This document shows positions 35,379 to 47,160 of a stretch of 64,000 bases of DNA, piece after piece. The notes beneath the pieces were generated by a model. It worked only from the letters and a program-made list of their open reading frames with translations. It did not search any database and had not been told where the DNA came from. The stretch's first letter is position 1. Each line of letters opens with the position of its first letter. Position numbers and translations under genes: made by a program. This DNA is from Gloeopeniophorella convolvens (Eukaryota; Basidiomycota; Agaricomycetes; Russulales): the NCBI GenBank assembly GCA_022496205.1, contig WTXD01000075.1:1-64000 (forward strand), in the 5' to 3' direction.

Positions 35379-36369
35379 GCAGCTTAGACAACACGGACGA
35401 TGCCGTGAAGGTAGGTACTACTGAGGGAAGCGGTATCGAGGGTCCACAGCTGCAAGCTGCTGAAAAAGCCAAGGGAAAGGGCTGCGTTGCGCTAGGTTGC
35501 GCTGGCACGCGTGCTCAACCCACGCCCTAGCGCTGACGTGTGAGAGCACAACCCGTTGTGGTAATGCTGTGAGGTTGGAGGCGCCAACGACCACTTACAG
35601 GGAGCCTTGAGCGCTTGAGCTTGAGAAACGATCCAGTATCATCGTTGGATGTGTGGAACAAGAATCGCTGGTCCCAAGCTGTCAGTGGATGCTTTCAAGC
35701 TATAGTACTTTCAAGGCTCACCAGACTGAAGAACTGCCGACAACAACCGCCTGTCGACAAATACAGACAAATCCTATTCTGCGGGCTCGCTGGACCGAAC
35801 CTGATCGAACCGTGTCGAACACCGACGCTCGGGTGCTTATGTAACGCCAGGGGTGCCACAAAAACCGGAGGGATCATAGATCATGGTGACCGAGTCTCTA
35901 CACGACGCTGACGATGGCAAGCATGTCTTCGGAACCTCAGGCTGACTTCACTAGGACTTGAATTCCGGGGCTTTACTCGCCTTGCCAGACGGGCGCCTCG
36001 CCCTCTCCCTTGTTGGAATCGGACGTTTGTGTTTCGTTTTGCTATTCGTTTCGTGGCGCGCGTGTGCGGACAAACGCGCGCGCAGTCTTTCGTTTCGTGC
36101 TGACTTTACGGCCCGGGCCCCCGGCCCGGGGGTTTGACTTGTGCTTGGACGCACTGCACTGCGCACCGACTGGTACTGAGCTCGCACCGCGAGGCTCGCA
36201 TCTTCGACTCCGCTGGACCGATTTGATTCGTACTATACAGTTCTATTCGTTGATGGTCAGGCCACACTCCCGTCAAATTTCGTACCTCAGTTCCGCGTCT
36301 GCTAGAGCGCGCGAGAACCGAGGCGGCGATCCCTTTCGTGCAGAATCGCCCGCGCGCTCCAAGAATACC
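35379..36369. other. Upstream region of NLR3 and low-complexity DNA
   Basis: No gene recognised. About 35790-35840 and 36170-36250 are rich in CCGAA/TTCGG-type words, and 36111-36130 is a GC palindrome (CCCGGGCC and GGCCCGGG around CCC). The region upstream of NLR3 shares little with those of NLR1 and NLR2. Confidence 0.4.
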
Positions 36370-36693
36370 CCTATATTTATTCTACATCCCTGACATTCAG
36401 TGCAGTCTACGGCACCTTCCATCGACAGCTCCCGCCCCCCTTATTTACTAGTAAGGCCTCTCTCAATCGGCAGCATGGGACGCCTCATGTTGCCAGTCTG
36501 GGAACTGATAGGATGTCGTTTTAGCCACGCACCCAGGTACGAATGTTCTCTACGTACGCTGGCCCTGAACTTTGGGGCACGGGTTGTCCTGGGCTGATGA
36601 GCAGGCGCGTGTAACACGCGATCGGTGAGCAACAGCGCTGCGGAAGGCTACCAGCCCTACTTACGACGCCAACGCAAACCGGTCACTGGCCAT
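36370..36693 (-). pseudogene. Collapsed NLR unit: 5' exons fused to a 3' flank
   Basis: On the minus strand 36665-36693 is a perfect first exon of the NLR family (MASDRFALA, then GTAAGTAGG). After an intron of the usual length the second exon starts at 36504 (acceptor CTATCAG, then SQTGN). After about 15 bases the similarity to NLR exon 2 stops. The DNA to the left (36370-36490, with GACATTCAGTGCAG and CTCTCAATCGGCAGCATGGG) is instead the NLR 3'-flank sequence seen at 28810-28935 and 19200-19310. The whole receptor body of about 5.7 kb is therefore missing between a 3' flank and a 5' end. Confidence 0.75.
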
Positions 36694-37640
36694 GAAGGGA
36701 TGTCGTTGACGACTCCGGAAGCGGTGCTGTGGTTGTTGTTGTTATGGACAGTTGCGGACTCGTTGAGGCTCGAGACTCGAGAATCAAGGCCCACTTGAAG
36801 GGTAGTAGAGTCGGGATGAACTGATGGTCTGGACGAAGAAACCGGGATATGCAGGCGCTGTGACGTGTTGACAGCAGCTGAAAGACCGCCTTTGGACAAT
36901 GTGTGAGAGAGCCTGGCTTGTTACGGTGATTCTGTGAAGCGCTGGCAAGTGACGCGGACTCCGAGATGTCGATCATGATGACGGGGCCAAACGGGGGCGG
37001 TGCCACAAATCAAAATAAATTCGCGGGTCACAGAATCGAACCCAGCGCCTCGGAGCGTCCTGACTCCGACGCTTCCAGGCTCCAGCTTCCTCCATCACCG
37101 CACATCGTTGACTTGTGACCTCCGTTAGAACCGACAATTCAAGTAGCAACGCTCCTCAGGAACACAACCCGGCCCTCATGCGCTGTTACAGACACCGGGC
37201 GGCGACGATGTCGGCGGGGACAGACAGTGAAGATCGCCCACCGTGACGGGCTCAGGCCTACTACAGGGGACTCCAACAGCGCGTCCTCACCCGTGGCCAT
37301 TGGCCATGTCGATAGTGCATGAGTTATCCACCATGTGCACGATCCTCCGACCGGTACAGCCCGATGTGTGTCACGGTAGGCTGTTATTGCCGTCCCAGCT
37401 GCATACCCCGAATCTTCTTTATACGCACTTTCCGCTCTGTGGTGCGCCAGACCCTGCACTGTCGGGACGGCACCATTACCCTCCATCATCGTCCCATCGA
37501 CTCTACCTACCGCCCTACAGAGCGAAGCTACCAAGCTAACCGATCCACAAGTCTTGGTCTCTACCTCAGTGCCGCTCTTCTGAACACTTGCGGCCCCTAC
37601 GCTCTCAAGCCACGCTCTTGCCAGCGATAGTAGCATCCAA
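36694..37640 (-). promoter_or_regulatory. Upstream region of the collapsed NLR unit
   Basis: Related to 25592-26560 upstream of NLR2 over most of its length, including the most conserved block at about 36840-36950. No gene. A tRNA T-arm-like scrap lies at about 37033-37050 (minus strand). If it is still active it would start a transcript with no receptor behind it. Confidence 0.5.
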
Positions 37641-38733
37641 GGCACGCACAAGTATACTGAGACCGAGGATACTCTATGCTGTTGTACGCGATGTGCAATC
37701 ACATGCTGCGTAAAACATCCTCCTGTATGCGGCGCGGTTCATCTTGGTGCGATAGTAGAACGGGTCGGTCCACCTCGAGTCCTGCACACTCAGAACTCTG
37801 GCTCGTACGTTCACGTTCTTACATCATGGTTCTCGGTACCCATGACTCACAAAGCTGCGTTAGAAGTATATCATTCAGTACAGCCCGATGAATAACCCGA
37901 ACGTCGCCTACCAACAGGCTCGCGCCAATCTCTGATCCTCGGGCGCCTCCATCCGAAGTAGACCATGTCGGTCGGCAGGTTCTCAGGATGAGGTTCACGG
38001 CTCGCCCCACAATAGAAATAGCTCGATTTCCATCACGCAAACAGCCGCAGTGAGTGCACTTTTACCATCTCCGCTGCGGGATTGACGGAGTTGTACCGTA
38101 CTCTAGGGCATCGCTGTTCTTCCTAGATGCTCCTACTGCGCCATCTTTTGTCCACGCCACGTCTTCACCTTGTACTCCGACGGCGAGAGAGGTTCTTACA
38201 TATGGTACGCCTTCGATGAGGCGGAAGCTCACTTTTAACCGTGTCTCCAGGTCCGTTTCGAGCTCCCAAGTCGCAACGGCGCAACTACCTATATTCCATC
38301 GTGCGCGACCCACTTTCGGAGGTGGTGTGTGCGCCACAGAGGTCTAGGTCACGTGAATATTCGGGCTCGAGGGCCGAGTCCTGACCACGTCTTGATGACA
38401 TCGGCGTTGCATGTTCCAATCTACAAAGGTCATTGGTAGTCCTAACCACCTGACGTCGTTGGGCCGTACTCTCACGAGCGACAGTAGAGCCAGGGCGCTG
38501 TTGCTCAGAGTCGGCTCTGGCATTCGGAGCCGCCTGTGCACGTGGAGTACGTGAGTTACGCATGTTCGTCAAACGCGAAGGATATGCTTGCGGACCTTCC
38601 CGAGGTTGCAGAAGGAGGCGGGCTGAACTTCGCGAAAGGTTGCTTATCAATGTAACAACGCAGGTGCTTGCGGAGATACTGGCAAACAGTAAAACGAGGA
38701 CCGTACGCTAGCAATTATACTGTAGAAGTACAT
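37641..38733. other. 3' flank of NLR4, no gene recognised
   Basis: Open frames at 38062-38347 and 38285-38650 have no recognisable motif. Unlike the other three units, this flank shows no clear match to the shared 3'-flank repeats. Confidence 0.4.
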
Positions 38734-41700
38734 CTACAGAGCTGTACGCTGGTGATTGTCAAAACATATCGTCCAATCCGACCCATGAACAAACCGACTG
38801 GTGTCTAATATTGTCTCGTGCTTGGCTCTGACCCACACGTTACCTGGCCGCGGAAGGCCGACCCGGTGGGGTTCAGGTATCCACACTAAGAGCTCGCCAT
38901 CAGCCCCCCGAATCCATCCATCGTCATCAATAGCGAAGCCTTCATCTGTTCGGAACGCTACGAGCGCCGAAGTACCACCCCTGCGGCTGACGGAGAACTC
39001 TTCGGCCCCCGAGGTGCCCGTCGCGGATGTGGCAGCTGCTGGTAGGTTCCACAAACGGACTGAGGTATCTGCCGAACCAGAGGCTATGTGTTGTCCATCC
39101 GGCGAGAACGCGACAGACATGACCGGGCCTGCGTGTCCCTTGAGCGGTTCCCATACTGCACGCCCCGTCGTGGCGTCCAAGAAGCGAATTACGCCGTCCG
39201 ACCAGCCGGCTGAGACTATATGACGGCCGTCCGGCGAGAACTCTACAGAGAAAGGAAACCCAGCGTCTTGTTTGAAAGGCTCGGCAGTCGGTTGTCCTGT
39301 TGCGGCGTCCCAGATGCGGATCGACCCGTCTTGCGAGGCCGAGGCGATATATCGTCCGTCAGGAGAGAATCTGGCACAGATAATGCCATCTGTGTGTCCT
39401 GTAAAAGGGCCTGCGATCAACCGTCCTGTCGCGGCATCCCAGATGCGGACCGTATGATCGTATGAGCCCGAGGCGATACGTTGACCGTCTGGGGAGAATG
39501 TGACGGAGAAGATGGGCGCTGTATGTCCTGTGAACGGTTCTACGATCGCCTCCCCCGTCGCAGCGTCCCAGACACGGATCGTCTTGTCCGACGAACCCGA
39601 GGCGATGCGGTGGCCATCGGGGGAGAACGCAACGGAGATGACCATGCCTTCGTGTCCCTCGAGCGGTCCTACGACTTCCTGGCCAGTTGCGGCGTGCCAA
39701 ACACGAACCGTCTGATCCTCTGAGCCAGAGGCGATATGCTGACCGTTGGGTGAGAAGGCGACGGAATAAATTTCATCAACATGTCCTGTAAGTGGCTCTC
39801 CAACCGCCTCTCCTGTTGCGGCATCCCAGACGCGAACTGTGCGATCTGCAGATCCCGACACGACAAGGCGACAATCTGGTGAGAAAGCGACCGAAAAAAC
39901 AGTCTCGACATGTCCTCCGAGCGGCCCGGAACCTATCTGTGCCTTCGCAGAAACTTCAGCGTCGGTTGTGTGACCGTCCAAGCCCGGGGCAGTGGGTCGA
40001 CTGCTTTGGGAAAGTGGGATGGGAGAGAGATGGTCAACGTCTCCCACGAGCGGAAGACAAACGGCCTGCGCTACTGTTGCATCCCAGATCCGCACTGTCT
40101 TGTCAAGCGAGCCAGACGCAAGATGGTGACCATCCGGCGAAAAGGTAACGGACCTGATGGAACTCGCGTGACCAAGGAATGTCATTTCAACCGGTTGTCC
40201 CGTGGAGGCGTGCCAGACGCGGATCGTCAAGTCCGCTGATGCCGAAACAATGTATTCGCCGTCCGGCGAGACTGCAACAGAGTTGATGACGCTGGTATGT
40301 CCCTTGAGTGGTGCCGTGACTGCCTGCCCTGTAGTCGTGTCCCAGATGCGGATCGTACGATCGTCTGAGGCTGAGAAAAGGTATCGACCATCCGGAGAGA
40401 ACACGACAGCTGCAACGGTGCGGGTATGCCCTCCAAGCGGCCCTATAACTGGCTCCCCTGTCTGTTCGCTCCAGACGATGACCGTGTTATCAGCCGAGGC
40501 TGACGCGATGTGGAGACCATCTGGCGAGAAGGCGACAGAGCGGATGGGGCCCGCATGTCCGGTGAGCGGCTCCGCAATCATCTGCCCCGTGGCGGCATCC
40601 CAGAGGCAGACTGTGGAGTCGTCCGAGCCGGAGACGACATGGATGCCGTTGGGCGAGAACGAGACGGATTGGACAGCTTTTATATGCCCGATGAATGGCT
40701 CGGTGACTGCTCTCCCCATCGCGGCGTCCCACACCCGGATCGTCCGATCGTCCGAACCCGAGACGACACGATGTCCATCCGGTGAGAATGAAACAGACAT
40801 GACCGCGGCCGTGTGCCCCATGAACGGTTTTGCGGTGGCCTGTCCCGTTGTGGAATTGAAGACATGAACCGTACCGTCCGCCAGGCCGGCAGCTACGCGG
40901 TTTCCGTCGGGGGAGAATGCCACAGCAAAACACATGTGGCCCACGCTAATGACGGTCTCCTGCGCTGGCCAATGTCCCAGCCGGCCGCGTTCCAGTTGCA
41001 ACGTGTTCGGGAGCATCTGAGCGTAGCGCCTAAACACGAGGGACGAAACTGGGGAGAAAGGGAGAGCAGATAGGTAGATGTGGGGGGCGCTCTGGGACAT
41101 GGGTACGCCAAAGTACCGAACGAACGCAGATGCGTCATTGACGAACATCAAAAGGGGATTCAATCCCACCACGGGCTGATCCTATCAAAAAAGAACACGA
41201 TGAGAACCAGGCTCCGGCATCGTATGAAAGGCAACGCTACTCACGCTCTGCTCCCCAGTCAACCACGCTTTCAAGATTGACAATGTGTGGGATGCGAGGT
41301 CCATGCGGCCCAGGAGGCTGAGAACCTCGAGCCAAAATGGGAACTTCATGTCGAGAAGCGTCTGAGCTTTGCCCACCAAATTGACGCGAGGCGGCATGTG
41401 TTGCAAGTGGTCGCCCCAGGAGCGACTGGCGTACGATAGGGCGGTGAAGATGTACTGATCTACATGGTCGGCGATATCAGAAATGTTGGAGTTACGTTCA
41501 TAAGACGTCGCAAGGCGACAGATGTTGAAGTGGAGTTTGTCCAGCATGATGCCAAGACAGCACTGCGCCATCTGGCGGTGAGAAGCCGCGAGGTCTATCC
41601 AAAATTTGCCAGCCCTGTCTTTCGTAGTGAGGAAGTCGCGGAACGATGCGTGGAGTGGGGTAATCCGCTTTGTCGAGTCCGCAGAAGCGACGTTGTTCAA

Positions 41701-44455
41701 GAGGGAACCAAGGTTGCTAATGATGGCAGAGACAGAATCGCTGCTGTCGGCATCGGCGTCATCCAGGTAACGGCGCAGATGTGTCAATGAATGGTTGGAG
41801 AGCGGCTCGAATGCAGCAAGGAGCTGCCCCATGACAGATTGGTACCTGCGCTCTATAACAGGGTCGCTGAGGTCGAAACAGGACTCCAGGATTGTGAGAT
41901 ACAAGCTGTCCAGCGGATCCACTCGCTGGAGACGCCCCGGGGCGGGATGCAATAGGCGACTCATGCAGTCTTCTTCTGTGAGTCCGCGCGGGCGAGCTTT
42001 GATATATCTACAGGTGGCAGCGGCCCATTGGAATAAGCCTTCAGCCTTATTTGCGAGTTCGTTACCATGCTCAGCGTAAACGCGCGGGGAAAGGTTGGCC
42101 AAAAGGTAAGCGCGAATGTCGTCGTTCGTTCCGGCAGACAGACTTTGGTCGTCCATGCGCATAATGGAAATTGCGTCAACGTCGAGAAAGGCTTGTTCGA
42201 TGTCTACTTCCGGTCGCGAGGTGATGAAGAAGCGGAAATTTGGTGGGAGTTCGTGCATCCGATCAGCAAGGAACATGTGCAACTTGGTGGTTCTTCAACG
42301 GCATCGACAACCTCGTCCAAGGCATCAATAACGACCAAAACGGGGCCAACGAGGACCGTGTTGGTGAGCGGATGGAGCAGCAAATTCTTGAAGACGGCGT
42401 CGTAATCTTCTGCGCCGAGCCGAGCATACGTGTCGTTCTGGACGTACTTGCCCAGCGACGCTCGGAAGGCGGGATAGCGATCAGAGAGGTCGCGTACAAG
42501 GGTGGTGAAGAAAAGGTGGGGTTCTCGGCTGGTTCGCTGCCCGCGCTGGAAAATGAACGACGAGGCGAGGCGGTCCATCTCACGGAAACGACGTGCAATT
42601 TCGTGGGCAATTGACGACTTTCCCGTCCCAGCTCTTCCGAATAGCACAAGGCCACGCGTCGAGTCAGGGTTATCCACCCAATGCGTAATATAATCCAAGA
42701 ATGCTATTCGGGTGCCTCTAAGGCAACCCTTGTTGCCACGAAAGGATGCGCCAGGTAGATACGGGATCTGCTCGATCTTCGCGGACAATTCTATGCGAGA
42801 CTTTTGAGTTGCATACAAGTCAAATAGGCACGGACACGTACTCGCGTCAGTTACTTCAGCCAACACGCTCTCCAACTGGCCAGAGATGCCATCAAGCCGA
42901 CCAGACACTTGAACAATCTGGGCCGAAACACCGCCCACAGCATCTTGAATCTGGAACGTCGTCTTCTCGACAGTGACAAGGGCATGCCTGAGGAATTGAT
43001 CCCGAAGTGTTGTGAGCCTGACGCAATAGCCTTCGATACGAGCGTCAACCCCACGACCGGCATTCTGCCACAACCGTGTCCCTGTATGCAATGCATCTGC
43101 ATCAGCTTGAGATAAATGTGACATTCATATACGAGTACGTACAGAATTGCGCGTTCCTTGCGTATGCTTGGATGAATTCGCCACAGGCGCAGACGTGTTT
43201 CAAGATGGCCATAAGGAGTTCTCTCTGAGTGGACCCCTCGATGTTGCTCTCAAAAGTGCTCACGTCCTGTGCAATGTCGAAGGTATGATGCATCGCGTCT
43301 ACTAGTGCTTTCACATTTTCGTCACGCTCGACTTGGGCGAGGATCGTCTATCCAAAGAAGAACGTAAGACCCTGTCACCTTCCGAGCTGGAGTACTTAGC
43401 CCACCTTGGGTATAAACGAGAGAACGCTCCATGCCATTTTTGCATAGGGATGAATCTAGAACGCAGATGTTAGCAGGAGGGGCGCATGGACTGAAGGAAC
43501 TCAGACCTCAGCAATCTTGTCGGTACAGTCCACAATCCGTTGGATCCGTGTGAGGACCACGCCCCACGTGTCATAGATATCGTCTGCTCGATCGAGTAGA
43601 TCTGGGGCTTGCTCCGCGTAATTTGCCACGTCAATTATTGGTGTCGAAGATGAGGAGAGTTTTCCCATTGCTCGGTCGGTCGCTGGCAGGTCGGCCTGAT
43701 GAAGCACCTCTGCAAGGGAGGGCTCCCCAGCGACTGCCTTTGCCGATGATAGCGTAGAAAGACTCCCAGCCGCAACAGCACCTCCCTTGTCTGAAACGGA
43801 AGCGAGCTGAGAGGTGCTGTAAGGGGTGCGTGACTCAGAAGGGTGCTCCGAATGTTCAATCGTGATCGCTAGACGGAGGGTGACCGGCTGTAGCCGCTCG
43901 ATGGGGCGGTTGGTGGAGACAAGGTTGAAGTCTATGAGACGAGAACCTTCAGCCATCTGGAACACATCTGACATGATGTATGGCGAAACGCACCGCGTGG
44001 AGTGGATAGTTGTAGCAAATCCGAGTAAGAAAACCCGAGTGTCCCCATTAGGATGTCGCTGTGAAACCTCCGTCTCGCGACGAGTCGTAGCGTAAGCTGG
44101 GAAGACGGTTCTATAACGCTAAAGAGAAAACGTTGTTTGAGAGCAATGACCAACGGAACTAGACGATAGAACTCACAAGCCATCAAGTGTCAAATTCCAT
44201 CCCACAGACTGGTTCTTGCTCTTGAGGGCGTCCGTCGCCTTCGTCATGACCCCATCAGTCGCAATGATACAGAAGCGGTCGCCTCGGCCAGCCCTTTTCA
44301 TCTTTCCGAAGAACCCTACTGTAGGGAGACCATCGGCCCGAATGACTGGATAAACAGGTCGGTCCAGACCCAAAGAGCGGTTTGGAACCGGGACGCTCAC
44401 TATCCAACCGGAAGCGTTGGGTGCTTCGGGACGAGCTTTGGAGGTTCAGCCTCAT
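38734..44455 (-). pseudogene. NLR4: C2 - helical - NACHT - WD40(14) receptor with one frameshift
   Basis: This is the most divergent array member. The C2-like part (IIRADGLPTVGF), helical part, NACHT (Walker A GRAGTGKSS, Walker B VLVVIDALDEV) and all 14 WD40 repeats are recognisable. The WD40 exon (38734-41181) is open over 816 codons. The NACHT exon (41245-42789) is one base too long for an open frame. The reading shifts at about 42275-42295, right after Walker B, where the text GAAGAACCACCAAGTTGCAC stands. Upstream, 43124-42290 is open, and downstream, 42282-41245 is open. No short intron with proper ends was found to bridge it. The start is uncertain. An ATG at 44455 inside exon 2 is open into the C2 part, while a first-exon ATG near 44634 does not join in frame. 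Confidence 0.82.
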
Positions 44456-45179
44456 CCGAAGGCAACGAGAGGTAACCTACATACCCTAGTTCTACGCTCC
44501 GAGATGCAGGGTGCACTGGACTGATGAGCAGACGCACGGAGTACACCATCGATCAGCGGCAGTTTTCAAAGCAAATAGGCCAGAGGCCCAACGTACCTAG
44601 TCACCGATGTAACACTCATCATATCTGACGACCGAGCATAGACCGAAGTGGTGTTGAGAGATGGAGGTGGGCGAATGTTGAGATGTGTGATGCGACGAAT
44701 GCTGAGGCGAGGGAGGGCCCTTGCGCAGCCAAGCGCGCCAACCTAGCAGCATAGACCGCCCCAGGCCGTCACGCATGCAATATGATCATGATATATGACT
44801 CCGAGTCGTTACGGTAAGGATGAAGCGCCGAAAGGCTACGCCAAGGGCTAGCAACGACTCGCGGGAAGCCCTGGGCCTTGTGAACATGGAGTTGTTGGCT
44901 GGTGAGTATCGTTGCAGATTTGGGCCACTGAGAACCTCTGCAGGTTTAAATTGACGTTGAAGTCGACGGAAACCGCCAGCACGTCGAATCGAACCCCGAG
45001 CCACCCGAGCCACGCTTCAGACTCCGCGCCGGCGTTCCCCGGCCTCGCGCCGCCCGGCCGAGGTGTTCGGCGGCACGGTGCCAAACCTGGGTTCGAGCTT
45101 CGGACAGTTCGGACGGTTCTTCTGTTCGGCCTTACCCCGGGCCGCCGCCGCCGTGCCTGAGACTGGTACTGCCGGCACT
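44456..45179. other. Intergenic with CCGAG/TTCGG-rich low-complexity DNA
   Basis: No gene recognised. About 44985-45130 is dense in CGAGCC, TTCGG and CGGACGG words, like patches at 35.8, 36.2 and 61.0 kb. Confidence 0.4.
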
Positions 45180-47160
45180 TATTTCCCCGGTCTTACTAGC
45201 GTCGACGTCCATCCCCTGAGCATTGTCACCAAATCCACACGGGACTCTAATGGCCGACTGCTCGATGTCCTTGCTAGTGCCCAATTCTCCCAGAAAGATC
45301 CACATATCACTGCGTTCCTCCGGCACCAACCCGCAGTGCCATGGCGAATTGAATATCCGGTTCCATCACGCCAACCAGGCCGCCTTGCTTCCACCGCCTC
45401 CAACGGCTGATTCCTGAAGACTCCAAGCAAGCTTTTTTTTTTCAGGTACTTAGTGCCATGACTCATCCCATCCGAATTTCTCGAAGCGCCTGTAAGCTAT
45501 ATCGTGGTCGCTGTAACTCATGTACAGCGATGTCGGTCATTGCAGGCAAACCGTGGATATGCATCGACAGCCGACAGTTCTCGAGAAGGCAAGCAACTAT
45601 AACAGTCCCATAGGAGTCTTCCTTGTGTCTTGCAAAGAACATCAGACATTCCTTGGACGCTGGCAGCACGACCAAGCGTGGACAGCCCAGAATGGAAAAA
45701 CCGAGAAGATAGCATTAAAACAAGATAGTCATCTGACAAGTATCCTGCCGTGAAAAACACGTTTTTTCCTCCGCCCTCGGGGTTGATTGAAGCCGCAGCA
45801 TTCGGAGGGCGTGCGGCTTTTACCAGTCAGGAAGTGGGATTGGCGTACTTCGTTCGTACACCCCGGTACGCTTTAATTCAATCCTTCTCATGAGCAGCGA
45901 GATTACGTGGCTCCCGTTCTTGGGCGTTCGTACATCACGCGTTGATGGGGGCTGGTTCCATCATCATTCCGCCGTCATCGACTCGTTCTACCAGAAGCGC
46001 CGTACACACACCGTGCCACCTCATGCAGGAAGGCGTAGCGCTAGCAACCTTGTGGACGCCTAGTATTACTGTAAGTGACTCCGGAAATCCGCTCGGTACT
46101 GTATGTATCCAAAAGCTGGCGTACAGTTATCCTTGGCGGCATCGCCCGTACGCGGGCGTATATAACTCGGTGCGGGAGGGCATACCCAGCAATGCGCCCC
46201 GCATCAGCAAGCATGAGGTGATTCGACAAACTCTCTCCATTCAGGAATCGTTCTGACTCTGTTCTCAAGTGCTTTGCCACGCCCCACACGCGAATTACTG
46301 ACCACGCACGGAGACTGCTCCAACCATGTCGACCTGTCGATGGAGGACCTATGCCGCAAAGTGGAAAGGCAACTCGGGATCCCTGGCGCTGAGGTCAGCT
46401 TCCTGAAGGATGACCCAGCCGAAATCGAGGCCACCGTGGCTCTGGTCGCCAGTGTATTCTGCGAGCGCGAACCATTGACGCTGCACCTCATGCGAAGGAA
46501 CCCTATCCTCACCCACAAAGCGTGGACGTCCTTCGCCAACAGTGTGGCGCGCCCTAGTGCGCTTGCGGGCTTTACGCCGGTCCTCAAGGTTGGTGGGGCT
46601 ATAGTTAGCGTGGTGCTCATGGCGCCGTACGAGCTTCCTCCCCCGCCAAGTGAGGCACCAGCCGGGCTTGAGCCAATGTACGACGTACTCTACAAGCTGG
46701 GGCTGCAATACTCGGCGTACGCCGCAAGACAGAACTCTACGCCCAAGCTGCTGGAATGGGTCATCGCTGCCGTCGACGAGCGATTCCAGGGCCATCGCGC
46801 GCTAAGTCTACTTCCGCAGTTGGCGATGAAGAAAGCAGAGCTGGCAGGGTTCACGGGAGCGCTGGGCAAGACGATCAGCCACTCGCAGGACATCCTGGAC
46901 AAGCTGAACTTCGAGACGGTCGGGGAGGTCTCGTATTTGACACACAAATACGATGGCGTGCGCTACTTCGCAGACGTCGGGCCCCATGACGTAAAGCAAG
47001 CGAAGCTGCAGGTTATAGATATGGCGACATTCTGGAAGGCCCAGCGCGATATAGACATCGCGCAGAGGGGAGGTTCGAAGTTGTAGAACGGTCACATACA
47101 TGTATATGACATAGATCGACCAAGTCCAATCATCAGCCAGATCAACAGATCCGCGAGAAA
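45180..47160 (+). repeat. Tandem duplication unit A (with GNAT gene A)
   Basis: This unit matches 48240-50290 in the same order and orientation, about 3.1 kb apart. The match includes ACCAAATCCACACGGGACTC in both, the sequence before the gene, the gene itself and about 70 bases after its stop. Non-coding parts have drifted more than the coding part. Confidence 0.8.
46340..47086 (+). CDS. GNAT-like acetyltransferase A, 248 aa
   Basis: A single open exon. The start at 46340 (MEDLCRKVERQL) is the first in-frame ATG. Upstream in-frame codons exist, but copy A has one extra T near 46246 relative to copy B, so an N-terminal extension would not be conserved. The fold looks like a Gcn5-related N-acetyltransferase. 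There is an N-terminal helix with FCEREPLTLHL (about 40-50), a beta strand AIVSVVLMAP, then a motif-A-like stretch with FQGHRALSLLPQLA (about 149-162) where the acetyl-CoA loop (Q-x-x-G-x-A) would sit in a degenerate form. A C-terminal LNFETVGEVSY is typical of the last strands. Substrate unknown. Its close paralog lies 3.1 kb downstream. Confidence 0.75.
   Translation: MEDLCRKVERQLGIPGAEVSFLKDDPAEIEATVALVASVFCEREPLTLHLMRRNPILTHKAWTSFANSVARPSALAGFTPVLKVGGAIVSVVLMAPYELPPPPSEAPAGLEPMYDVLYKLGLQYSAYAARQNSTPKLLEWVIAAVDERFQGHRALSLLPQLAMKKAELAGFTGALGKTISHSQDILDKLNFETVGEVSYLTHKYDGVRYFADVGPHDVKQAKLQVIDMATFWKAQRDIDIAQRGGSKL

Noticed and set aside
37025..37130. A complete tRNA gene on the minus strand (7-bp GGTCACA/TGTGACC acceptor-like pairing)
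   Set aside because: The T-stem does not form next to that pairing and the arm spacing is wrong, so only a T-loop-like scrap can be claimed.
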